Shown one piece after another: positions 36,418 through 48,700 of a stretch of DNA of 64,000 bases (the stretch's first letter is position 1; the number at the start of each line of letters is the position of its first letter). Location of the stretch: the NCBI RefSeq assembly GCF_032854445.1, contig NC_088300.1:29059608-29123607 (forward strand), read 5' to 3'. Below the pieces are notes generated by a model that saw only the letters and a program-made list of their open reading frames with translations, was not told where the DNA came from and ran no database searches. The stretch comes from Liolophura sinensis. Lineage: Eukaryota > Mollusca > Polyplacophora > Chitonida > Chitonidae. Both the position numbers and the translations under genes were made by a program.

Positions 36418-38882
36418 ATGGAATTCACGCCCGGTCTACGTCTGTGGATCTGTCAAACAAAATGAAATCTCGACATGTTTCGTATTGGCCTCTGGTATCA
36501 TTGTACTAGGTTGAATGCTTAGATTTAACTGCAGCGCTGGGGAAGGAGTTTTCATTAACAACATATGGGCAGATATTGATTATTGTCTCTAAAACTACTT
36601 ATTCATATTATCCCTTAATAGGGCTGTGATGTTATATTTTAATTATGTTTCATTATCACTAAATGCATGTTTCATAATCAAATCATTTGTAAACAACGTT
36701 TAATACTCTCTCTATGTATTATATCAAGGCACATATCTTCAGCAATTCAACCATCGGGATAAAATATTTCTTTGTGACACCTTTCACTTAAAAAAACAGT
36801 TCCATTCGAAGACTTCACAATTATCTGAGGAAAATGATTTAATATCTACTTGGGAAAGCGATCCCAAAATAATTTACAACCGTCTTCAAATTTTATCTAC
36901 ATAGTCTACGCATTTGATCAGATCAGGTCATTGTGTACGACTACAAACTCGTTTGCAATACAGAAAATGCTTAGCCTCCATCCCCATTTTCAAAACTCCA
37001 TATGCGACAAAACAAAAAAAAATCAATTATCATATCCCACCTATGAAATACGTGACCGTTTGTGATGATGTTGATAAATGGGTGTTTATTAATGGATTTA
37101 TTTATTTGATTGGTGTTTTACGCTGCACTCAAGGCCGTTTTATGGTGGGTCGAAATCGGACAGGGCCTGAAGCATACTCACGACCATTCACAGGCTGCTG
37201 GTAGACCTTCCCACGTACGACCCGTGCTTACTGACATGATGAATGAGAAAGATTTCAATTCGAAGCTGTTTCGGCGCAATTGAAACATTTTATAGATATA
37301 ATTCTCAGTAGCAGTACTCACAGTTTACTGGAGACGTTTGTTATAGAAACACTGCGTACTGTTTTCTCTTTGTTTGTCTAGAGTAATGTTGATATATTTG
37401 TACGATTCAGTTCCTTGGTTTAACAACTCCAACTTTTTCGCAGAAAGCGTTGTTTTTTCAGATTCTTACCAACGGCGACAATGAAAATTACGCTAGTTGT
37501 TAGCCATTTAAAGTGATGGTGCATATTTGTATTGACCATTCCATTGTATTGGAAACCTAGTGTATTCATATTGATTAACTATAGTGTTTCCTTTGTTTTT
37601 ATATTCATTGACCAATGTGCTCGTTTGTTAGTATTTGTGTACTAATGTGTGTACTTCTGCTATTATTTTTTCCTCAATAATGACAACTCCTCCTCACCCC
37701 CTCCCAGTGACATTCAAGACAGACGGCGTTGCCCAAGTAAATCCACGATGCTACATGAACCAAACACATTGTTCGCCCACCAAATCCACAATCGTGTAAG
37801 ATATGCCAGTGTGCGTGGAACCACAGATGTCGATCACCAACGAAATTCACAATACTATAGCATATACGAAAGAGCGCTAGGCCAAACACAAATTCCGAGG
37901 AAGATTAAAATACTCTTAATGCAAGAAATGGCCGCAACTAACAACAAGGACCTTTCAGAATGTTTGTAATTCCGAGAAGAGAGAATACTATTATAGTTGT
38001 ACAGATAAAGCAGTCGATCAATCTACGACCAATGAGGTGGCGTGTTCGAGATCAGCTCCCGCATGTTTGTCTGCAGCCTTAATTCAGCAGGTTTATCTCG
38101 CACCTGTGGAAGAGGGGGTGGGTTTCATCTGGCTCCTTCAACCATAAACTTGAAAACGGCCGTGTGAGCCAAATATTCCTGATAAGAAATACTACTAGAA
38201 AAGTCCCAGGAAGAAAAGAACAGGAATAGGTGAGCACACAAATCGGCTTAACGTGCAAGTCGCACGTGTAGGCGTTGTGATGTAATGTTAGTTTCTTATA
38301 ATAGCTTGTATATTAACACCCCTCTCTCATTATGCGCGACAGGTCTTTAGGTTATTTATGCATTTATGTTTAACATATTAAAATATAAACATATCCCAGG
38401 GTAACAATATATGACCAAACTGGAATGGGGAAGTTTGCAGAGTATTACCTACACATTTAAAAGCAAATTCTGTACAACCTGCTCTGTATAACCTGGACAA
38501 ATACCTTAAAAGTGGTGATGGTCTTTTGTTGCAGCATTTCCTCACATGTAACCTTGTCCTTGGTTGGTACGAATAGCGAATACGTCACTATGACGACATC
38601 AACCCAAACCCGACAATAACTCAGATGTAATGGTTGAATGATGTACGAGTACCCTGTGGGTCACACCGACACTTTAACCCGGATCTTCTCATTCGAAACA
38701 CCAGTATCAAATGTATCAAATGAATCAAAGGGTAAACCGCACTGTCTATTCATACACTGAATAGCTTAACCTACTGCACATGGCAAGTGATGGTTATATG
38801 TTCTCAATGACATCTGTCAGTTCTTATAGTCTCAGTACTGTTGTACGCTGCATTCACTGTACTTAGTGGCGAGGTATCCACC
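36418..38882. other. Intergenic stretch between B1 ruin and A2
   Basis: No mannanase exon was found here. A minus-oriented SINE A fragment lies at about 37092-37220 and a tRNA-like SINE fragment at about 38010-38190. An open frame at 37649-37969 has no recognisable content. Confidence 0.45.
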
Positions 38883-39109
38883 ATGTCGACGATGTTTTTG
38901 ACGGTAATGCTTCTGACTGTTTCTCAACAGGTTTATGGTAAGACATGATCTCACGTACACTTGTGTATTACATCTAAACATTCATTATCTATCAGTTTGT
39001 GTTTCATGTATTTTTGATCATACAGTTGTTTTTGTACTCCAGTCTGGTTTATTTTTGTTATTTTTTTTATATATCTGACTTAATGAATCGTTTAATTTTA
39101 ACTGAAACT

Positions 39110-39280
39110 CTGTTGTCTGAGAGATGCTTAAATGTATATATTCTTTTATTATACCACAATATTCTGTCACATTCAACACAATATTCTGTTAGTCTAATAG
39201 TTTCTTTATGTTGAATTAAAAGAATATGTGTCTCATATATAACAGAATAATCTGCTTCAATAGCAGAATACATGCTAGCG
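39110..39280 (-). repeat. Dispersed repeat, minus copy, intron 1 of A2
   Basis: Read in reverse complement, this stretch resembles 40690-40840. Both contain a block near ACACATTCTATTAATTCAAC, then TTAGACTAACAG and ATTCTGTTGAATRTGAC. It is a short AT-rich element, perhaps a MITE, without coding capacity. Confidence 0.45.
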
Positions 39281-40689
39281 TCACTCCGACAACAGACTTT
39301 CTGTTAAATTCAAGATTGCATTTTGAGTGTAATTAATACACCCATAACCTATTGGGAAGGCTTGTTGAGCCTCAGTCTATCCCAGTTAAGCTTTTGATGT
39401 GGCTTACTGGATCAGTTTTCCCTGAATTCTGTTTGCTTATTGTACATTAAGCATAAAATCATTAATGGTTTTGAACAGTGCTATTTTCAAAACGTACGGA
39501 AATGAATTTCCACATCTGAATTTGTTCAACTTATATAAGACAAAATGCTATCAAACGTATATACATGACGTCATGGGGTTTCCAAAGTTAAAGAATTAAT
39601 GAAGGCATTGATTCAAGACAATTTACATAACATTTACTGACGCCTATGTACATATTCAACTTATGATGCAATTATTATGTATTTTTGCACACCTGAATCA
39701 TACAACCCACGATTATGTTTCCTTAACTCTTAACACTCACAAAAACGATTATGTTAGATTTGAAAGCTGACTATTTTAGTCCTATTTAATCGCTGTTTCA
39801 AGGAATTCAGGGATTTATTTATTCTCTGAATAAATTTTCACATGGTTTTCAAGGCATGGACTCGCCCTACCACAAGAAGACACAATATTTCTACATACAC
39901 CTAATGACTCGAGTACAACGTTAAATACCAGGCATACTTACATGCATACATACACTTGCATTTGGTGACAGAAATTTCAAATGCCGTAAACGTGTACAGA
40001 TATACTTTTCTCTTAATTTGTTGGCCACGAATTTTCGAAATTGAAATTACTGAGTATATGACGTGAACCTTTACCCGGGCTCCTTTAAATAAATGGAAAA
40101 AACAAGATGAAAATATGTCGGGGCCGATCTGATTATAGGGTGGTGCAGAGGGTATGTCATACTCATAAATCTTGCATATTGTTTTTCTCTCAGGTGCCAA
40201 CCCATCGTTCCTGTCCGTGCACGGAAACCATTTCCAGTTGAATGGAGAACGCGTGTTCCTGTCCGGTGCTAACCAAGCCTGGGTCTCCTACGGCTATGAC
40301 TTTGGGAACAGGAACTACCAATGGCGGGGAAAGGACCTAGAGCGTTACCTCAAAGAACTGCACCAAGCCGGCGGCAACTCTCTCCGTATGTAGGGCCTTT
40401 TAAACTACCATGGAAATATATGGACACACGAGGTCTGGGTTCAATCCCGGTCTTGGGCCAGAGCTTTCCTGCTGTTAATGATTGTGGAAATTTCATCAGT
40501 ATCATATGAGCGTTTATATATGTCTCATGTCGGGGAAGTGGTAAGTAACTTGCCAATGGCCCTCCGGTTTCCTCCACCCGTAAAGCTGAACTTTATCATG
40601 TAAGTGGAAAATTCTTCAGTATTGCGTGAAACAACTTACATCAATAATTATTTGGACATTTATAACGCCGCACATAAACGTACACTTCA

Positions 40690-40840
40690 TTGATACTAGA
40701 ATGTATTATGCTATTGCAACATATTATTGTTTTAAATATAACACACACATTCTATTAATTCAACATACAGATTCTTTTAGACTAACAGGATATTCTGTTG
40801 AATATGACACTGTATTATGTTATAATAACAGAAATTAACA
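40690..40840 (+). repeat. Dispersed repeat, plus copy, intron 2 of A2
   Basis: Plus-oriented partner of 39110-39280. The two copies lie in opposite orientation on either side of exon 2 of mannanase A2, about 1.4 kb apart, so they could pair in a transcript. Confidence 0.45.
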
Positions 40841-43800
40841 GATTATGTTTTTGTCTTTAGTCTAACGGGAATAAGAGACGCTTATGTGCACTCCTGTAGG
40901 GTTGGAACACTAGCTCAACGTATTATCTGTTCATGTTAATAGTATATTCCATTTTGTATAGTTACCATATAGTTGCTGGTCGTTTAATTGTAGGTATTTG
41001 GATCCACATTGAGGGCGCCGTGACCCCGAACTTTAATGCCAATGGTTACGTCACGGCTCCAGACAAAGAAGGCACTTTCCTGAACGAAATGAAGACATAC
41101 TTGAGAAAGGCACAGGAATACAACATCCTTGTCTTCTTCTGTCTGTGGAACGGAGCCTTGGCCAAGCCAGAAGACCATTATAAGCTAGATGGACTTATCA
41201 AAGATACCCGAAAGCTGCAATCTTACATTGACAAAGCTCTCGTCCCTTGGGTAAACGCCGTAAAAGGCTTTCCTTCTCTGGGAGGATGGGACATTATGAA
41301 TGCCCCAGAAGGGCAGATAATTCCTGATGTTCAGAACGGCGAACCATGCTTTACAACCAGATCCTTGAAAAACACCGGAGCGGGCTGGGCTGGTAAAACG
41401 TATACAGCACAACAACTGTTACGGTATATATACACATATACATATATAAATATACACAAGTACACATTATGGACATAATTGAAATATTACATTTGTCGTA
41501 TTTGATACCAATTTTTTACATTTTTTTTTTTTGCGTCATTGCAGGCCTTGCCCTTCAAAATCCCAACTTAGAAGGAATAAATTTTTGGCTTCTCAGTAAT
41601 TATATTAACTATAATTAGACGAATATGCATGTTGGACACCAGAAAGCATGGATAACAAAATTCATACAGATTACCTGATGATCTTGTCCATCACAGTGAC
41701 GATAATCACGATAAACAGGATAAATTTGCCTCCGTCTTACTTAACGTGCCTTTGCCACTGTGGGTCTGTTTTAGCTTGCGAACACAACTGTTAGGTGCTT
41801 TGAAGTCTTTAAACATTCAACAATCTGAAGGTAAGGCCAAAGTTTTATTCATAAACCAAGGCAGTATACATGTGTTCTTCAGATTCATCAACTGGCAGGC
41901 AGACGCTATCCACCGGGCTGACCCCAAGTCTCTGGTCTCCGTGGGAACATGGAACATTCAATCTAACACGGACAGGATGGGCAAAGTTGATTTCTACAAA
42001 GACTCCTGTTTGATTAAGGCTGGCGGGAAAGCCAAGGTAAACTGATTCCATATAACAACAGACATATAAATAAGTCACATTTTGTAAAACTTATGTGCCC
42101 TAAAAACCATAAAATCCTCATAGCCTGTTCTAATTTACGAATTATCTGACAACACCACATCTACCCTTGTGATTTTGGTGATAATTTTTTGAGTGGAGGA
42201 AGTCGGGGTGCCTCGACATTTGGCAATTTACTATTCCCACCATATTAGTGGAAGGCCAGTGCATGTACAGGACGAACGCTAGAACTTGTTACTCAAGCAT
42301 CGCCTAACTCTTCTTGTCACCAAAATCCCAATATCAGTGTGAGAGATGGAAATCTGCGAATGCCGAGATATTCACTGTGCAAGCAGACTGAACTCATAGT
42401 TTGAGTATCTTAGAAAGACAAACCTGTTCAAACACCCGGCAACGACGGGCTCCCCGAAATTCGGCGTCGCCTTACACTACTACTTCCTTATACTACAGAT
42501 ACTGTCTAAGGATAAAGGCGTATAAATTTTATGGGGGTATACAGAATAGCAATCTGAGTAACTCTAGACCAGTGATGTCAAATAAATTACATCACTCTGT
42601 GGTAAATTGACAAGAGGCCATGTTTCTCCTGTTACTTAATTATGGCGAATTTTCGACTATCACAGTGTCGCGGCTGCTCTAGATTTTAAGTCTTTTCTTA
42701 CATTAAATGATCTAACATCGCTAATTGTTGTCTCACCAGGGAACTTTGGACTTCGTACAGACACATACTTACTCCTGGCAGGGATCTTATGACTCGTATT
42801 TCCCCTTTTAAGGTAAGACACATCCAGTTCGCTTACTAGTAAACTTTGGAGAACATGTTTGACATACCTTGTATTTAGTTCAACTGCATGTATATCACAT
42901 GGGTTTAAGTAAGTTCATAGCTTTGAGCACCCAGGCTGGACCAGGAGGGGACAAATAGCATGAAGCTAAATGGGCGAAATGCTGATTTTTGCCGATTGCT
43001 AACGTTTAAAGTACTACAGGACAATGAAACTATCATATTTGAGGGTTACGCTCATTCTGATTACTTTTCTCGAAAAAAATCTTACCTAAAAGCTATATTT
43101 TTCAATCTTCATGCTAAAATCTTATTCGAGACCTATCTGCAATACTCTGCTCACGCGACTTAAGAGTGTGCTGATGATTCGTTCAGAGCAGCTATGATAT
43201 CACTTTAAAACTGTGAATACATTTCAACGTAAACCATAACCAGTCATATGTTTTGAATATACGAGAATTATAATATGTGTTTGGTTGTGCATATTTTGAC
43301 ACTCGCTACCACAGAATCAAAGCATTAACCCATCAAGATGTCGAGAATATAGGATACAGCCCTAGTACCCAGTTCTGGACAATATCAATATCACCTGCTA
43401 TTTTTGCCATTTGATCGAGAGCACTGTATTCTTACTTACTCAGTCCATTTGTGTTTCTAGTTGTCTCTTAGGTCTCTTACATACTACACATAATTTTTTG
43501 TTTGAATGGCAGTTATGCTATTCCTGTCAATTTACTATCAAATAAAGTTTGAGAAAAGGAGTAAACCCACGAGCACGCGCAGGTTGCCGGAAGACTTTCC
43601 CAGGTGCACTGGGCAACTAAAGATCTTATGAAGCACACTCCTGGAAATAACCATTGTATCCTGGGTTTATCGACTAATCTTCAAATAAAGTCAAATAAAG
43701 TCGAAGTAAACACCTTTGTTTTACAAAAATAGATGTGGAAGATAGGGATTATGAATTAAAGCAACTTTATCGGATACACGTCTCTTTACAGCATGTGGCA

Positions 43801-45018
43801 AGTGGCTATGGCCATTCAAAGCCTATTGTGATAGGAGAGTTTAACCAAGTTAGCGGAGCTGGCATGGACATCACCAGGACAATTCGCTTGGGCATACAAC
43901 AAGGCTACAAGCGGTGCCTGGACTTGGCATGCGCGTGGCGGACGGCTCAAACACAGACACCTGGGCCAACCAGCAAAGGGAATCCGATCAGTTAAGGGCA
44001 AGAATGACCAGTCCAAAGGTGGACGAGTCCCATATCACCTTGCCTCAGCCTATCTTTCAAACACCAGGTTAGCATTTAATATATTATAGAGTATTTGTTC
44101 GATTCCCAGAAGATTGACCGGCTGGTTGCTGGTAAATGATAGTTTACCGAGACAAAATTTGATAGTTTTACACTGCGGATGACTAAGTGTTCAGTGTATA
44201 CCAAATATATGGATGATTACGAGTGCTACTGGCTAGTGACATTTCCCTTGTGGAGTGGGGTGAAGTCTTTTATTATTTTTTTTTCTGTTTTGGAAATCTC
44301 TTCTAGTTTCTTAAGAAAACGTGTCAAAAAACAAAACCTGCTGACGTAGGTTAAATTGGAAGTTAACTAATAACTGATGATCTGAAAGTTACCTTTCCTA
44401 ATATTTTCGGGGGAAGTCATGGGGACAAGAAAGATAACCGCAAGACATAAATGTATTTCATGATCTCTATGAAATCAAATAAACACGTGCTGAGATGATA
44501 ACAGATTGAAAACTGTATTCTCGCAGGCCAATGTTTCAAAACCACCATTCTAAACTTGGAAATAACACCAAATCTTTGAAATTACTAAATGAGAATGCAG
44601 AAATTCTTTAAGAGTGAAAATGTTCACCTTTGTTTCAAGTGTTTGATTCTACGTTTTTCTAAGAGATAACCCAGGCACGAAACCCAAACACACTAGATAC
44701 TTTTATAACCGCATATGCGTACAAGTAAATGTTGTAAATATACACACAGCACGTTTAGACCGTATATATTTATGCTCTGAGTGCAGATAACTATTTACAC
44801 ATTCAAGGACAAATCTACCCTGGGCAGTCGATATATGGTCGAATTATAATGCGGGAAAATTGTGGAGCAGTATATATACATATCATATAGAACCTACTTT
44901 CACGCCATATGCTTATTTATCGATTCCCTGTTATAGTCTATGCAAAATTTCTATCTGCATATTTTAGTGCTGCTTTGAATGCAAACCTCTATCTGAAAAG
45001 AGCGGCTCCCTTGAGATT

Positions 45019-45255
45019 TATTTATTTATTCGATTGGTTGTTTACGTCGTACTTAACAATGTTTCACTTATGCGACGACGTCCAGCATTATGGTGGGAAG
45101 AAACCGGTCAGATCCTGGGAAAACTCACGGCCATCCGCAGGTTGCTTGGCAGGCCTTTCCACGTACGGCCGGAGAGGAAGCCAATGTGTGCTGGACATGG
45201 ACTCACAGCGACCATATTGGTGAAAGGCTCCTGGCACGGAGACCTCCCGTTTGGT
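45019..45255 (-). repeat. SINE family A, minus copy
   Basis: It begins with the TTTATTTATTTATTCGATTGG tail, then TTTCACTTATGCGACGACG, CAGCATTATGGTGGGAAGAAACC, CACGTACGGCCGGAGAGGAAGCC and a degraded head. It lies in the gap where a signal exon for mannanase A3 would be expected. Confidence 0.7.
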
Positions 45256-45727
45256 TGAGAGTCTTTACATAGCTGACATGTATAGTATACTCAAAACCAC
45301 AAAAACGCTTAATGCTTTACTGTTAAGCAAATTTGTAGTGTTTTGTAAGTTTGAACAATACAATGCAAGGCTTAAAAAGATGAATCACCGCTTTTGAATT
45401 TGTACATCCTTTATAGGAAAAATATGCTATCAAACTTCTTGGCCATCTTGCCGACATTTTCCACAAGCTTTTGATATTAGAAACTTCAAAGCCCATAAAG
45501 CTCTAAAAGTAGATTTTGATTTGTAGGTCACAAATTAACAAAAATTTTGGTGTAATCCATCCACATGAAGAAAGAGAAATATCAAAAATAATATTTAAAA
45601 ACTAGACCATCCATGTCAATGGAGATCTCTTTGAAGACCAAATGAAATGCAAGATCGTACGATTCAAGTTTGAAATTATTGAACACATGAGAGTTTTTTA
45701 CATCGTAAAACAAGACGGTCATATGAA

Positions 45728-48700
45728 ATGTCAGGGCCGTCCTGGGCGAAGGCAGCCGTGTCGATTGCGTATCAGTACGGTAAGTCAACCATTCATTTGT
45801 TTTGTTTGTTCCAGCTGCCAACCCGTCGTTCCTGTCGGTACACGGAAACCATTTTCAGTTGAATGGAGAACGCGTTTTTCTGTCGGGTGCTAACCAGGCC
45901 TGGGTCTCCTACGGCTATGACTTTGGGAACAGGAACTACCAATGGCGGGGGCCGCAGTTAGAGCGTTACCTCAAAGAATTGCAACAAGCCGGCGGCAACT
46001 CTCTCCGTATGTACAGCGTTTGATTTTTTTATATCTTTTTATTTGTTACGCCTTACCTGAACACCAAGTGTAAAGTACATCATCAAATAATCGAGTAATT
46101 AAGACACAGTCTCATGTTCACTGAGTCCATTTGTCTTTCACCAAAAATGAATGGTTTTATCCACAAAGCGGACCATGATCGTTTAAATTCAATTTCTTGT
46201 GTATGGCTTTAACAACAATTAAATAAATAAAAAAAGTAAAGAAATAAACGGAATCGGAACGTTTACAATGCACTGGAGATCAAGATATTCAGAAATGATC
46301 ATGTATTTATAATTAAAACCTTAGTTCAGTGCATAAACTTTTATGAAGTTATCTAATTGTATGTTTCATTTTCTAGCTACTGTACTGTTGATGTTGTTTA
46401 CATAGGTATCTGGATCCACATTGAGGGCGCCGTGACCCCGAATTTTGATGGCAATGGTTACGTCACGGCTCCAGACAAAGAAGGCACTTTCCTGAACGAA
46501 ATGAAGACCTACTTGAGAAAGGCACAGGAGTACAACATCCTTGTCTTCTTCTGTCTGTGGAACGGAGCCTTGGTGAAGCCAGAAGACCATTATAAGCTAG
46601 ATGGACTTATTAAAGATACCCGAAAGCTGCAATCTTACATTGACAAAGCCCTTATTCCTTGGGTAAACGCTGTGAAAGGTTTTCGGTCACTGGGAGGTTG
46701 GGATATTATTAATGAGCCGGAAGGACAGATAATTCCTGATGTTCAGAACTCCGAACCTTGCTTTGATACCAGGTCCCTAAAAAATACCGGAGCGGGCTTT
46801 GAAGCTAGAACATATACGGCACAACAACTGTTAAGGTAAATATACAGGCATACATACATCAAGGACTGTACTGAAATAAAGCATTTACCATTATCGATAT
46901 CCTCTATCGGCATCATATTTATACGCCATTGCATTTCTTATCACCCTCATTAAAGAATGAATCTCTTGTTAGCTTGCGAGCAAGTCATTTTCCGTTATAC
47001 AAAGACACTTTAGAAAACTTTCTTGTAACAAAATGTGACAATATACACGTGTACTCCAGATTCATCAACTGGCAGGCAGACGCTATCCACCGGGCTGACC
47101 CCAAGTCTCTGGTCTCCGTGGGAACATGGAACGTTCAGTCTAACACGGACGCGATGGGCAAAGTGGATTTCTACAAAGACTCCTGTTTGATTATAGCTGG
47201 TGGGAGAGCAAAGGTAAACTGATTCCATATCTGTATAAATAATAACTGTGATATCTACGTATGTTTAAAATCATGAAATCATCTTAGCCTGTGTTACATT
47301 TTGATTTATGTGACAACCTATGCGTCGAAACAGACATTCGCATGCCAGCCGTCTACCAGTATAGACGTTCCAGGTCAATAACTACGAAGCGAATTCCTGA
47401 AATCCTATACATATGTATTGATGAATTCGGCGGTGTTATTCATTTATTTTGTGTTAAACGCCATACTCAGGTCAGTTTTATGTGGCACAAATCCGGGTAA
47501 ACCACCCACTTTTGAAAGTTGTTAACAGACTTTCCCAGGTGTGTCGTACTGATAAGGACATCTTACTGGTAGACGACAAGTCGTTAGCAAACTTTAGAAT
47601 GCGCAAAACGGTCACACAAGCGTCGCCGACAGTTTATTGCTACCAAAATCCCATAATCAGTAAGAGCAGTAGAATCCAAACTTCACTGTCCAGGGTCGGT
47701 CTTGAACCCGTACCTTGTGTGTCCTAGCGACTGAAATACATGCCCCTTCAACAACTCTGCCACGGCTCGCTTCGGCGCTTTCCACTATCATATTTATACT
47801 ACCAGTACTTATGAGCATAAAGTAAAATAAATTTAATGTGATTAGAAAACAAAAAGAGGCATGTATTGAACATTTTAACATGGCTAAATGTTGTCTCACC
47901 AGGGAACTCTGGACTTCGTGCAGACGCACAGTTACTCCCATCAAGGATCATATGACAGTTATGCTCCTTTTAAGGTAAGAGACAGTGCCTTCAAATTTGA
48001 GTAGAACTGAAGCTTCAGTCATACATTTCATTGTGAAACCACTCAGTATTTCGAATATACGACACTATGACATGTGATTGTGTTTTGCGTTATAACCAGC
48101 AGGTGTTTCCATCGAGAATTAAAGTTCACACCAGTGTTTGCCTTTACTACAATAGTATCAAGACAGTGACTTGCCAGGTGTACAGAAAAGGATATATTGA
48201 GCTATGCAGTCCAACATCAAAATCAAATGTTTGCGTTCCCAGTTAAGAGCATTACATTCAGTACCACTGAGCTCCTTCATGTCTCTATAACATGATATAC
48301 AATTGCTTTTTTTGTTTCTAAACCGTAATATTTACACTATTTATCATAATCTTCTATAAAATAAAGTGCAACCTCAAAGTAGACTGCCTGAATCGTTCAC
48401 TACGAGTATGAATGAATGGATGCTTACTTAATAATTTTTCGGTCATATGAAGGCGAGGAGTCATTAAGTCTGTGTACGTATAGTGTGTCTTCTTGTGGGA
48501 GAGTGCTGTCGTGGCTGAAGAGTCATGCCGACGACCCCAGACATGACACCTCACCTAGTCAAATTATACTAATGCCGGGCAAACTAGCCACTGAGGTAAC
48601 AAAGCAGCGTACGACATTTATTTATCGTACATTTGTCGCATGATATTTTGTACGTCACTATTAACGTACCATTGTCGTATATGTGCGATATGGTACAAGT

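Larger units (their letters stand above)
38883..44042 (+). pseudogene. GH5 mannanase A2, decaying copy with mutated catalytic Glu
   Basis: All six exons are present: 38883-38937 (signal peptide MSTMFLTVMLLTVSQQVYG), 40194-40385, 40994-41423, 41883-42036, 42740-42812, 43792-about 44042. Splice sites look usable and exons 1-4 are open. In exon 3 the acid/base motif reads NAPEG, with GCC at 41302-41304 where the other copies have GAG. Exon 5 has one extra T at about 42800 and then an in-frame TAA at 42809-42811. Against A3, exon 6 has at least six single-base indels, near 43875, 43901, 43909, 43936, 43978 and 44030, and the normal stop is gone. The nucleophile motif IGEFNQ (43837-43839) remains. 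In GH5 enzymes loss of the acid/base Glu abolishes normal hydrolysis. Probably a pseudogene. Confidence 0.88.

Noticed and set aside
44909-45223. 104-codon plus frame with a hydrophobic start, considered as signal exon of A3
   Set aside because: No donor follows the hydrophobic segment, and most of the frame lies in a minus-oriented SINE A.
45642-45893. Plus frame of 83 codons overlapping A3 exon 2
   Set aside because: It runs through exon 2 in the wrong frame. Exon 2 is fixed by the conserved GH5 sequence.
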